A stretch of DNA of 20,169 bases from Bacteroidia bacterium (lineage in GTDB: Bacteria; Bacteroidota; Bacteroidia; Flavobacteriales; Flavobacteriaceae). Location: NCBI GenBank assembly GCA_030425715.1, contig JAUIAA010000006.1, forward strand, positions 1 to 20,169, written 5' to 3'. The position numbers were made by a program, and so were the translations under genes. Positions 1 to 7,907 of the stretch are shown here, in pieces. The notes beneath the pieces are model-generated. The model saw only the letters and a program-made list of their open reading frames with translations, did not search any database and was not told the DNA's origin. How positions within the stretch are numbered: the stretch's first letter is position 1; every line of letters begins with the position of its first letter.

Positions 1-386
1 GTGAGTTGGTAAGTATAGGCTTTAAACTTTGATTTTAATTCGTTTAAAGTATAGGTTTTTTTATTTTTTACCGATTCACCATCAATGATTAACTTCCAAT
101 TTTCAACATCAATTTCCTTTGGAATCAAGCCATTGTTACGAATAAACATTTTATCGTTTGGTGTAACCTTATCATCTAACAAATGTGCTTTTGACTCTAT
201 ATTCCATGGTCTTTCATTAAGTACCACCATAGCGCTATTTAAGTGGAATAATTTAAATGGATCTGGTTCTTGTAGTGCCAAAGGTTGGTAGCCTTTCCAC
301 ATATTTTCTCCAAAAACAATATTGGCTCCAATAATAGATGCAAAAGAGGTTAGACTTGCTTTTTTAACAAATTTTCTTCTTTCCAT
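1..386 (-). CDS. Sulfite oxidase-type molybdopterin oxidoreductase, N-terminal part (cut by window edge)
   Basis: The frame opens with ATG at 386 and stays open for 128 codons to the left edge, so only the N-terminus is present. Residues 1 to about 26 form a twin-arginine signal (RRKFVKK followed by a small-residue hydrophobic stretch), predicting folded export with a bound cofactor. After it comes a stretch typical of the SoxC/SorA sulfite oxidase group: a VLNERPWN segment, HLLDDKVTPNDKMFIRNNG, and WKLIIDGE followed by a TLNEL segment. Known family members oxidise sulfite to sulfate in the periplasm using a molybdenum cofactor. The molybdenum-ligand cysteine lies outside the window, so the exact substrate cannot be judged; an MsrP-like enzyme is less likely from the N-terminal pattern. 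A TATATTTG promoter element lies just upstream. Confidence 0.75.
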   Translation of the reverse strand, partial: MERRKFVKKASLTSFASIIGANIVFGENMWKGYQPLALQEPDPFKLFHLNSAMVVLNERPWNIESKAHLLDDKVTPNDKMFIRNNGLIPKEIDVENWKLIIDGESVKNKKTYTLNELKSKFKAYTYQL

Positions 387-405
387 ATCATTTGGTTTTG
401 GGGTG

Positions 406-423
406 GCCTATACAAATATAGGC
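406..423 (-). promoter_or_regulatory. Candidate -7 promoter element inside a perfect inverted repeat
   Basis: On the minus strand TATATTTG (420-413) matches the Bacteroidota -7 consensus TAnnTTTG. Nineteen bases further upstream the -33 position reads TTTT, three of four matches to TTTG. It would start transcription about 20 nt before the molybdoenzyme ATG at 386. The element sits inside the perfect repeat GCCTATA-CAAA-TATAGGC. The repeat could be an operator, or a hairpin ending the DUF1801 transcript whose stop is at 435, but no U-tract follows it. Confidence 0.4.
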
Positions 424-434
424 TAAATATTAGT

Positions 435-800
435 TTAATAAAAGTTACTAGCCTCCAAAACAATACCTTGCAAAATTTGAGGATTTACCTCTTCTAAAGA
501 AAAATAAGGGATAGATTTTACCAATTTTCTATCATTACCTGCAATAAGGTTTTTATTTTGCATTTGATGCCCTTTCATAAAACAAACATCAACAAATTGA
601 CCTTTTTTAGAGATTTCCGAATTGGATTTGGCAATATTAAAATAACAAAACGGTCGGTTTTTATAATAGTAAAATGGTAGTCTGTATTTATACCTTTCGT
701 CTATTTCCGATAAGGTCTTAAAAAGAATTTGCCTTACGTATAACATGATAGATACATAAGGCTCATCCTTTTTTAAAATAAAATCTTCTGCTGGGTTCAT
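435..800 (-). CDS. DUF1801 domain protein
   Basis: A 121-residue soluble protein with no signal peptide or membrane segment. The pattern fits the DUF1801/YdhG-like fold: an N-terminal helix region followed by a LPFYYYKNRPFCYF segment and a C-terminal helix after a VKSIPYFSLEE stretch. Members of this family are small and their biochemical role is not established. The start lies 17 bp after the stop of the ribonucleotide reductase gene, so the two are probably co-transcribed. I infer no functional link to nucleotide metabolism from that alone. Confidence 0.7.
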   Translation of the reverse strand: MNPAEDFILKKDEPYVSIMLYVRQILFKTLSEIDERYKYRLPFYYYKNRPFCYFNIAKSNSEISKKGQFVDVCFMKGHQMQNKNLIAGNDRKLVKSIPYFSLEEVNPQILQGIVLEASNFY

Positions 801-817
801 TAGCTAAAAATAGCGAA

Positions 818-3373
818 TTATCCGCATTTCGATTGTCCGCAACTTACACATTTTAAACAGCCTTCTGAGTAAATTAATCCATCAGGGTCACCACATTCTC
901 CACATTTTCTATCTGCAGCAGCTGCACCATCGGGTACAAATCTTTTTAAGGCACGAGCCACACCGTTTTTCCAAGTATTGATATGATCGTCGTACATATT
1001 TAAATTTTGAATCAAATCCACCACATAAGGCATAGGCATACCGTGTCTTAATATTCCAGAAATCAATTTGGCATAATTCCAAAATTCCTTATCAAACGAT
1101 CGAGATAAGCCCTCAATGGTTATTTTATAACCATCTCTATCTAAGTATTGAAAATCATATCTGGCAACTTTTGCATCGTTTCTACTTTTAATTACCCAGC
1201 CTTTTTCTAACCATTGTGGCAAATTAAAAGCATCTTTCATTTTACCCGTAAAAATTTCATAAGGTCTACCTTCAATTAAACCAACAACTGCCAACCATTT
1301 TTCTGAATCGTTATGAAAACGAATTACTTCTGCCTCAATTTTCTTTGGACGCTTAGGAAAAACCACGCTGTTTTGATAGGTATTATCTTTTGATGGTTCT
1401 TTCTTCTCGTCACTAGAAACTAATATACCACTACGCGAACCATCACGGTAAACCGTAATTCCTTTTAGACCGTTTTTCCATGAATCTAAGTAAATATCTC
1501 CAACCAAATCTTCGGTAACATCTGCAGCCAAATTTATAGTGGAACTAATAGAATGTGTGGTGTACTTCTGCACCAAAGCCTGCATTTTTACACGATTTTT
1601 CCAATCAATTTCTGCAGCTGTTGCGCCTGCATATGGACTTTTATTTATATCGCTCTCTCCAGTTGTTTCCATCCAAGTTTCTAGTTTTTTATGGTAAACT
1701 GTAAACTCTTCAAAAGCATCACCAAGTTCATCCACAAAATCAACTTTTGCTTTTTTGTCGTCTTGGTTTATTTTTCTTCGTCTTTTATACGAAAGCATAT
1801 ACACAGGTTCAATTCCTGATGAAACCTGCGCCAACATACTTAATGACCCTGTTGGAGCAACGGTACTTATGGAAATGTTTCTTCTTCCGTGGTTAATCAT
1901 ACGATTGTAGAGTTCAGGAAATTCGGCTTTTAGCATTTGTACAAACTCCGATTTATCTTCTATATTACGGTTAAATACTTCAAATTGACCTCTTTCAATC
2001 GCCATATCTATACTGCTATCAAACTCGGCAGTAATTTTAGACCTCATAATTTGATCCACCTGTGCTAAAGCTTCATCGGAATCAAACTTGATTCCCAATG
2101 CTGCAATTGCATCGCCTAAAGCGGTAAAACCCAAGCCTGTTCTACGCCCTTTTTTACCCGTTTCTTTTAACAACTCCCAAGTAGACCTTTCGTTTTGTTT
2201 GACATAATCTGGCTCAGGATCTGCATTAATTTTAGCTAAAATTTTATCCACAGCTTCCAATTCTAAATCTACCAAATCATCCATTAGTCGCTGACTTTCA
2301 TAAACTATCTCATAGAATTTTTTATAGTTGAATTTGGCTTTATCTGTAAATGGATTATCTACAAAACTGTATAAATTTACCGCAATGAGCCTACAGCTAT
2401 CTCCACCTTGCATGGCGATTTCAGAACATGGATTGGTAGAAGAATTTTTAAATCCAGGATATAATGAAGAAGTAGAATAATGGTGTTGTCTATCCCAAAA
2501 AATCAACCCTGGTTCTGCGGTATTGTGGGCACTTTTAATAATAAGATTCCATAATTGTAAAGCATCTACTTCTTTGGTATAAGTAGGGTTTTTAGCGTCG
2601 ATAGGCCATCTTAAGGTGTATTTTTCTTTTTGCTCTACTGCTTGCATAAACTCATCCGATAAACGGATAGAAATATTTGCGCCAGTAACTTTGGTTAAAT
2701 CTTGTTTGATGGTAATAAAATCTTCAATATCGGGATGTGCAATATCCATGGTAAGCATTAAAGCACCTCTTCTACCATTTTGTGCGACTTCTCTTGTAGT
2801 TGCCGAAAATCTATTCATAAAAGAAACTGCTCCTGTAGTAGTTCCTGCGGCATTGGAAACATTAGCATTTTTAGGGCGCAAATCGGAAATATCTACCCCA
2901 ACACCACAACGTCTTTTATACAATTGCGCCATTTGCTGATCGGTATATAAAATTCCGCCATAGGAATCTTTTACGGGTGGGATAACAATACAATTGGATA
3001 AAGAAGCAATGATTTCTTTATTACCCAATCCAAACATTACACTTCCTTGTGGAATGACATACTTAAAATCTTTAAAAAGCTCGTAAATTTTCTCAGTGGT
3101 TAATTCCTTTCTTGTTTTGGCATATGTAGAAATTCCTTCTCTTTCATGCAACTTGTTGGATTTGTATTTGGCTTCCATTCTACCAAATTCTTCTGCCATA
3201 CGGCGATGCATATCCGCAGGTGTTTGTTCTAAAAAATTACCTGAAGCATCCTTAACGGCATACTTGTTCATCCAGGTGGTTGCTGCCAATTCGTCATTGT
3301 TAAAGTATGATAATGAGCTGTTTAATACTTCTTGATAGGTGTAGGTTTGTTGGGTTAATTTTTCTTTAATCAT
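818..3373 (-). CDS. nrdJ: Adenosylcobalamin-dependent ribonucleoside-diphosphate reductase (class II)
   Basis: An 851-residue cytoplasmic enzyme that makes deoxyribonucleotides using a B12-generated thiyl radical. Visible marks of the large reductase family are SNCIV (Cys128), the NPCSEI active-site motif at 314-319 (Asn314, Cys316, Glu318), GDSCRLIAVNL (Cys327) and the phosphate-binding-like STVAPTGSLS segment. Cys128 and Cys327 would be the redox pair and Cys316 the radical cysteine, by family analogy. The last 28 residues hold six cysteines in CxxC-like pairs, typical of the zinc-ribbon or thiol-relay tail of this long NrdJ group. No small-subunit gene is adjacent, as expected for class II. 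I found no cobalamin riboswitch box in the 254 bp upstream and no consensus promoter there. The start at 3373 is the first ATG in frame and lacks a Shine-Dalgarno sequence, common in this phylum. Confidence 0.9.
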   Translation of the reverse strand: MIKEKLTQQTYTYQEVLNSSLSYFNNDELAATTWMNKYAVKDASGNFLEQTPADMHRRMAEEFGRMEAKYKSNKLHEREGISTYAKTRKELTTEKIYELFKDFKYVIPQGSVMFGLGNKEIIASLSNCIVIPPVKDSYGGILYTDQQMAQLYKRRCGVGVDISDLRPKNANVSNAAGTTTGAVSFMNRFSATTREVAQNGRRGALMLTMDIAHPDIEDFITIKQDLTKVTGANISIRLSDEFMQAVEQKEKYTLRWPIDAKNPTYTKEVDALQLWNLIIKSAHNTAEPGLIFWDRQHHYSTSSLYPGFKNSSTNPCSEIAMQGGDSCRLIAVNLYSFVDNPFTDKAKFNYKKFYEIVYESQRLMDDLVDLELEAVDKILAKINADPEPDYVKQNERSTWELLKETGKKGRRTGLGFTALGDAIAALGIKFDSDEALAQVDQIMRSKITAEFDSSIDMAIERGQFEVFNRNIEDKSEFVQMLKAEFPELYNRMINHGRRNISISTVAPTGSLSMLAQVSSGIEPVYMLSYKRRRKINQDDKKAKVDFVDELGDAFEEFTVYHKKLETWMETTGESDINKSPYAGATAAEIDWKNRVKMQALVQKYTTHSISSTINLAADVTEDLVGDIYLDSWKNGLKGITVYRDGSRSGILVSSDEKKEPSKDNTYQNSVVFPKRPKKIEAEVIRFHNDSEKWLAVVGLIEGRPYEIFTGKMKDAFNLPQWLEKGWVIKSRNDAKVARYDFQYLDRDGYKITIEGLSRSFDKEFWNYAKLISGILRHGMPMPYVVDLIQNLNMYDDHINTWKNGVARALKRFVPDGAAAADRKCGECGDPDGLIYSEGCLKCVSCGQSKCG

Positions 3374-3627
3374 TTTAAGTGCTGCTTTTGTGTATTTTTA
3401 TCCGAATTAAAATTAGGGTAAAACCATACTTTATTTAAGGCATGGAAGTTTAAATTATTAACAAAATATAGTTCATAATTATTTCCTTTGACGAATGGAA
3501 TGATAGCGGACATTCTTATCCTTTTTTGAAGAGTGAAAAAGGGCATTTATTAACATGATTTAATCTAAAAAAATATTTTTTTAGGGTTTACAAATGCAGA
3601 TTTAAATTTAAAAAAAAGAGAAATGAA

Positions 3628-3852
3628 CTAAATTTTTTTCTGGATATTTTTAATTAAAAATTCCAAACCATTTCTTCTAATTTCGAAAGCAGATTCCATA
3701 AATTGACCCAATTTATTTTTAGGAAATCCTTTGTTTCTATACCATACCAAATAATATTCGGGTAAGTCTATTAAATAAGTCCCTTTGTATTTTCCAAAGG
3801 GCATTTTGGTATTTGCCAATTGTTGTAAAAATTTTGGATCAGGCTGTATCAT
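3628..3852 (-). CDS. Small DUF3820 family protein
   Basis: A 74-residue protein with the DUF3820 signature: MPFGKYKGTYLIDLPEYYLVWY in the N-terminal half, then a basic C-terminus. The family is widespread in bacteria, is sometimes labelled as a putative quorum-sensing-regulated virulence factor, and has no settled function. Its ATG overlaps the stop of the preceding dehydrogenase gene in an ATGA arrangement (3849-3852), indicating translational coupling. No signal peptide or membrane segment is visible. Confidence 0.75.
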   Translation of the reverse strand: MIQPDPKFLQQLANTKMPFGKYKGTYLIDLPEYYLVWYRNKGFPKNKLGQFMESAFEIRRNGLEFLIKNIQKKI

Positions 3853-5054
3853 TCCTTTCCATCTACATAAGCTTGCAAATAAGCAAATCTAGGGGTAAGT
3901 TTACCGTGCTGTGTCATTCTTGCACGTTCTAAAATACCATCTTTATCTCCGTTAAAAAAAGCCGGTATTACGTATTTAGCAAAACTTTTACCAAAACCTA
4001 TAGAAGCGTCGTTTGGCAACTCACAGGGCAAATTGTCTACCGCCATTACAGCAATGGCCTCTTCTTGTTTAAAATCAACTTCTTGCTCTGTTAAAGGGTC
4101 ATAACCATATATAGGATTAGCAATGGTAGAAGGTTTTATGGTACAGGCTACTGGCCCGTCAATATCACAACTAATATCTCCCACTACCTTAATTTGAAAC
4201 TCTTTAGTTTTGGCATCGGCTCTTGTAAATAAAAATGGGGATCCGTCACCAAAAAAATGACCCGCAATAAAAACATCAGATACCTTTGCAAAACGCATAA
4301 AATCACTTTGGTATGCCGTAGGGTTTTTAAAAAAATCTTCTTTGGATAGGGTGTTACCGTCTATTCTTTTATTGTAATCCAATACATTTAATTGACAGTA
4401 AACGGGAGTGTCAAAAGTTTTATTTAAGTAATCCTGAACAGATACATTCTTCACTTCCATGGCGTCAAGCATTTCTTTGGCTCCGTTCGAAACTCTACCC
4501 ATGCCAGTAAGTACAATTTTGATGTTCGGTAATGTAATCTTTTTCAACTCCTCCATCAAGGCTTTTTGATTGCTTAGAGTTTCTGCTTTAGTCAAATGAA
4601 ATGAATTGTATTTTAACCCGAAAGCTCTTATGGTATTGTAAGCACCTACGATTCCGGCATATCTACCAAATGCAACCACACGATTTCCATTCGTATTTGT
4701 AAGCACTTCGTGGTCGTACATTTCAATATTTTTAGCTAAAATTGCTCTTAATAAATTGCGGTTGTAAGGTTGCTTCTTTATGGTATGTGAAAAGAAAAAA
4801 TATTTTTTATTGGGTATGAGGTTTGCAATGGGTACTTCTTTTACACCTAACAATACCTCACAATTGGAAACATCATTAACCACTTTTAAACCTTTATCTA
4901 GGTAATCTCTATCTGTAAAAGTTCTAATATCCGATTTCTCAACTACAATTTCTAATGCTGGGAACTCTTTTTGCAATGCCACACAGGCATCTGGTGAAAA
5001 TACTACTCTTCTATCTGGGGGGTTCTTTCTTTCTTTAATTAAGGCAATCTTCAT
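3849..5054 (-). CDS. Saccharopine/alanine dehydrogenase-family NAD(P)-dependent oxidoreductase
   Basis: A 401-residue soluble enzyme of the alanine dehydrogenase/PNT N-terminal family, closest in pattern to lysine-forming saccharopine dehydrogenase. Visible marks are the N-terminal MKIALIKERKNPPDRRV segment, LLGVKEVP (69-75), FFSHTIKKQPYN (87-98), GRYAGIVGAYN (130-140) and a nucleotide-binding loop KIVLTGMGRVSNGA. Family members interconvert saccharopine with lysine and 2-oxoglutarate. In Bacteroidota the physiological role of this paralogue is usually unassigned, so substrate is an inference. It heads a two-gene unit with the DUF3820 gene. A consensus-like promoter lies so close to the ATG that the message may be leaderless. 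Confidence 0.75.
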   Translation of the reverse strand: MKIALIKERKNPPDRRVVFSPDACVALQKEFPALEIVVEKSDIRTFTDRDYLDKGLKVVNDVSNCEVLLGVKEVPIANLIPNKKYFFFSHTIKKQPYNRNLLRAILAKNIEMYDHEVLTNTNGNRVVAFGRYAGIVGAYNTIRAFGLKYNSFHLTKAETLSNQKALMEELKKITLPNIKIVLTGMGRVSNGAKEMLDAMEVKNVSVQDYLNKTFDTPVYCQLNVLDYNKRIDGNTLSKEDFFKNPTAYQSDFMRFAKVSDVFIAGHFFGDGSPFLFTRADAKTKEFQIKVVGDISCDIDGPVACTIKPSTIANPIYGYDPLTEQEVDFKQEEAIAVMAVDNLPCELPNDASIGFGKSFAKYVIPAFFNGDKDGILERARMTQHGKLTPRFAYLQAYVDGKE

Positions 5055-5059
5055 AAAGG

Positions 5060-5092
5060 CAAATTTACTGTCAAGATTTCCGATTTCTCAAA
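5060..5092 (-). promoter_or_regulatory. Candidate promoter for the dehydrogenase-DUF3820 unit
   Basis: On the minus strand TAAATTTG (5067-5060) matches TAnnTTTG, and TTTG (5092-5089) sits 21 bp upstream, within the usual range for Bacteroidota promoters. The -7 box ends five bases before the ATG at 5054, so transcription would begin at or next to the start codon. Confidence 0.45.
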
Positions 5093-5198
5093 AATCATCA
5101 AATTCAAGTAACGAATATACAGCAAATAGGTCTATTTTTTGTCATAGCTTGCATATTTTACAAAGAAGTCTCTTACCAAATTATCGTAATTAAACCAA

Positions 5199-5226
5199 CT
5201 TTAGGTATAGTAGCATACCCTTAAAG
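5199..5226 (-). terminator. Weak stem-loop downstream of the KDPG aldolase gene
   Basis: CTTTAGGTAT (5199-5208) pairs with ATACC plus TAAAG (5215-5226) around a six-base loop, with a two-base bulge. It lies about 46 bp after the aldolase stop, where the catabolic operon should end. No U-tract follows on the minus strand, so it is at best a weak terminator. Confidence 0.25.
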
Positions 5227-5272
5227 TATTGCTTATGGATTAAAAAAAGTTTATTTTATGTAATGGGAGAAA

Positions 5273-5947
5273 CTATCCCTTTCTTTTGACTTCCTGAATA
5301 ATTGCCAAAGCCTCCTGAACTTTCACTTTTAGTCCATTAAAGTCTTTTTTGGCTAAAATTTCTTTGGAAATGAGTTTTGAACCCATTCCTACACAGGTAA
5401 CACCAGCATCGAACCAACCTTTAAGATTTTCTTTGGTTGGGGATACGCCTCCTGTTGGCATGATACTCGTCCATGGTTGCGGCCCCTTGATGCCTTTTAC
5501 AAACTGCGGACCGTAAATATCTCCTGGAAATAATTTTACAATCTCACAACCCATTTCTTCGGCCTTGGTTATCTCTGTTAAGGTACCACAGCCTGGTGAC
5601 CATAGCACTTTTCTGCGGTTACAAACTACAGCAATATCTTCTCGCAGTACTGGAGTTACTACAAAATTTGCACCCAATTGCATGTACAATGAAGCTGCCG
5701 CAGCATCGGTTACAGAACCAACTCCCATAATCATACCTGGCAATTCTGCAATTGCATACTTAGTTAGGGTTCCAAAAACTTCATGAGCAAAATCACCTCT
5801 CGCGGTAAACTCTAGTAAACGAGCACCACCATCATAACAGGCTTTTAATACTTTTTTACTCAACTCTATATCGTGATGAAAAAACAAAGGTACCATACCT
5901 GTTTCTTGCATTGCCTGTACTACTTCTAATCTTGAAAATTGTGCCAT
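5273..5947 (-). CDS. kdgA: 2-keto-3-deoxy-6-phosphogluconate (KDPG) aldolase
   Basis: A 224-residue cytoplasmic class I aldolase that splits KDPG into pyruvate and glyceraldehyde 3-phosphate, the last step of the alginate monomer route here. The LLEFTARG segment carries the catalytic glutamate (Glu46), and CEIVKLFPGD carries the Schiff-base lysine (Lys138), with PTGGVSP and VGMGS as phosphate-binding loops. Length matches the Eda/KdgA family. It follows KDG kinase after 85 bp, the widest gap in this catabolic operon, and is its last gene. Activity on 4-hydroxy-2-oxoglutarate is possible, as in E. coli Eda, but context favours KDPG. Confidence 0.9.
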   Translation of the reverse strand: MAQFSRLEVVQAMQETGMVPLFFHHDIELSKKVLKACYDGGARLLEFTARGDFAHEVFGTLTKYAIAELPGMIMGVGSVTDAAAASLYMQLGANFVVTPVLREDIAVVCNRRKVLWSPGCGTLTEITKAEEMGCEIVKLFPGDIYGPQFVKGIKGPQPWTSIMPTGGVSPTKENLKGWFDAGVTCVGMGSKLISKEILAKKDFNGLKVKVQEALAIIQEVKRKG

Positions 5948-6032
5948 CTTAAATTTTTATTGAGCTTAAGAGTGCTAGTTAATAGCTGCAACCAACACTC
6001 TCTTACAAACTCAAAATTAATCTTTTAATTTT

Positions 6033-7073
6033 TTATCTCGCTACTCTACCAGAAGCATCACCACCCATTAATTTTTCCACTTCTTCAACGGTTACCAAAT
6101 TTGCATCTCCTTTAATGGTATGCTTTAAGCAAGAAGCTGCTACTGCAAAATCTAAGGCGTTTTGATCATCGTCTGGATAAGTCAATAGGCCATAAATTAA
6201 ACCGCCCATAAAAGAATCTCCTCCACCAACTCTATCTACAATATCTGTTATTTGGTACTGACGGGTTTCATACATTTTCTTTCCATCATAAAGTACTCCT
6301 GCCCATGTGTTGTGTGATGCCGAAATAGAACCTCTTAGCGTGGTAATCACTTTTTTTGCTTTTGGGAATTTTTCCATCATTTGTTGACAAACCGATAAAA
6401 ATGCTTCTGCTTTTACATCATGTCCTTGGGTTTGTACACTAATTCCTTCTGGTTTGATTCCAAAGTGCATTTCTGCATCTTCTTCATTACCTAAAATGAT
6501 ATCGCAATAGGAGGTTAATTCCGTCATGATTTTTTCACGATCTCCACCATACTTCCATAATTTGGCTCTATAATTTAAATCTGTTGAAATGGTGATCCCT
6601 TTTTCACTTGCCGCTTTTACTGCTTCTAAACAAACATCTGCTGCACTTTGCGAAATTGCAGGAGTTATACCTGTCCAATGAAACCATTCTACTCCTTCAA
6701 AAACTTGATTCCAGTCAATCATTCCTGATTGAATTTCAGACATGGCAGAGTGTGCTCTATCATAAACCACTTTAGACCCTCTAGAAACTGCTCCAGTCTC
6801 TAAAAAGTATATCCCTAAGCGGTCACCTCCATATACAATTTTATCTACCCCAACACCTCTTTTGCGCATCTCCATCATGGCACATGCCCCAATATCATTC
6901 TTTGGCAAACGTGTTACAAAATCAACAGGAACTCCATAATTTGCTAAGGAAACTGCTACGTTAGATTCTCCTCCTCCATAAACCGCATCAAATGAGTTGG
7001 CTTGAGAAAATCTTAAAAATCCTGAAGGTGCCAACCTCAACATAATTTCTCCAAATGTGACTACTTTTTTCAT
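6033..7073 (-). CDS. kdgK: 2-keto-3-deoxygluconate (KDG) kinase, PfkB family
   Basis: A 346-residue sugar kinase predicted to phosphorylate KDG to KDPG with ATP. The PfkB/ribokinase fold shows as the N-terminal VVTFGEIMLRLAP strand, the GGGESNVAVSLANYG substrate loop (33-47) and the ATP and anion-hole motif RVGGGDSF (281-288), with Asp286 as the expected catalytic base. The motif reads GGGD where the commonest form is GAGD, a frequent variant in KDG kinases. It sits 26 bp after the SDR reductase gene and before the aldolase, exactly the pathway order. Fructokinase or another PfkB role is possible from sequence alone, but the neighbours make KDG kinase the best call. Confidence 0.88.
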   Translation of the reverse strand: MKKVVTFGEIMLRLAPSGFLRFSQANSFDAVYGGGESNVAVSLANYGVPVDFVTRLPKNDIGACAMMEMRKRGVGVDKIVYGGDRLGIYFLETGAVSRGSKVVYDRAHSAMSEIQSGMIDWNQVFEGVEWFHWTGITPAISQSAADVCLEAVKAASEKGITISTDLNYRAKLWKYGGDREKIMTELTSYCDIILGNEEDAEMHFGIKPEGISVQTQGHDVKAEAFLSVCQQMMEKFPKAKKVITTLRGSISASHNTWAGVLYDGKKMYETRQYQITDIVDRVGGGDSFMGGLIYGLLTYPDDDQNALDFAVAASCLKHTIKGDANLVTVEEVEKLMGGDASGRVAR

Positions 7074-7099
7074 TTTTTATATTATTTCTCGTACTAAAT

Positions 7100-7864
7100 T
7101 TATATTCCTAAGGCCTGTCCACCACCTATTTGAATTGTTTCGGCTGTAATAAAAGAAGCATCATTGCTTGCTAAAAAAGAAACAACACTTGCTACATCTT
7201 CTGGCTGACCTAATCTTCCTAACATAATATTATTTGCCCATGATGCAAAAACTTCTGGCTTAGTTGCCTTAATTTGTGCATGAAATGGTGTATCAATGGT
7301 GCCAGGAGATACTGCATTTACTCTAATGCCATATTCTGCTAAATCTTTAGCTAAAGCTCTAGTGATAGCATGTACCCCAGCTTTTGATGTGCCGTAGATT
7401 CCCGCTCCTGGTCCACCAGCCGTCCATCCTGCATTTGACGTATAATTAATGATAGACGGATGTTCTCCTTTTTTAAGGTATGGAATTGCTGTTCTTGATG
7501 CAAAAAATACAGAATCAAGGTTAAGCGCCATTACAAATCTATAAAATTCAGTTGGCATATCTTCAAACCTAGATCTTCCACCTAAACCTCCTGCATTATT
7601 CACAAGGACATCAATTTTTCCATATTTTTCACCAATTTTGGTAATATTTTCTACCACCTCTTCTTCTTTGGTAACATCAAATCCATAGTATTCTGCTGTT
7701 ATACCTTCTGCTTTAAGTTCTTCTACTCTTTTAGCTCCTGCAACATCCTCAATGCCGTTGAGTACTACTGTATATCCATCATTGCCTAATCTTTTTGCCA
7801 CTTCGAAACCTATTCCCCCAGTAGCTCCAGTTATTATTGCGATTTTTCCGTTTGAATTACTCAT
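7100..7864 (-). CDS. SDR-family oxidoreductase, probable DEH reductase
   Basis: A 254-residue classical short-chain dehydrogenase. TGATGGIG (12-19) is the NAD(P)-binding loop, NNAG (89-92) stabilises the sheet, and Asn115, Ser143, Tyr157 and Lys161 (YGTSK) form the catalytic tetrad. The PGTIDTP loop follows. In characterised flavobacterial and sphingomonad alginate pathways an SDR reduces 4-deoxy-L-erythro-5-hexoseulose uronate (DEH) to KDG, and this gene stands between the uronate transporter and KDG kinase as that step requires. Function is inferred from family and position; the sequence alone cannot exclude a gluconate or 3-oxoacyl substrate. The residue after strand 2 (VVLNGIED) is not an obvious NADPH-selecting arginine, so cofactor preference is open. 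Confidence 0.85.
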   Translation of the reverse strand: MSNSNGKIAIITGATGGIGFEVAKRLGNDGYTVVLNGIEDVAGAKRVEELKAEGITAEYYGFDVTKEEEVVENITKIGEKYGKIDVLVNNAGGLGGRSRFEDMPTEFYRFVMALNLDSVFFASRTAIPYLKKGEHPSIINYTSNAGWTAGGPGAGIYGTSKAGVHAITRALAKDLAEYGIRVNAVSPGTIDTPFHAQIKATKPEVFASWANNIMLGRLGQPEDVASVVSFLASNDASFITAETIQIGGGQALGI

Positions 7865-7907
7865 ATTTCTTTATTTATTATTTTAGTTGTTATTATAATT
7901 TTTTATC

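Noticed and set aside
2616..2939. Plus-strand open frame opposite the ribonucleotide reductase gene
   Set aside because: It lies entirely within a strongly supported gene on the other strand, has no recognisable family features, and is explained by the codon bias of that gene. The same applies to the other plus-strand frames, including those at 85, 5565, 11194, 16026 and 19313.
3374..3627. Possible cobalamin riboswitch before the B12-dependent ribonucleotide reductase
   Set aside because: I looked for the conserved B12-box GCCACTG and a surrounding multi-stem fold on the minus strand and saw neither; the interval is AT-rich without clear structure or a consensus promoter.
5173..5183. TTACCAAATTA as a further GntR operator half-site
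   Set aside because: It resembles one arm of the operator only, has no paired arm or 13-bp repeat, and lies after the end of the catabolic operon. Such strings are expected by chance in AT-rich DNA.
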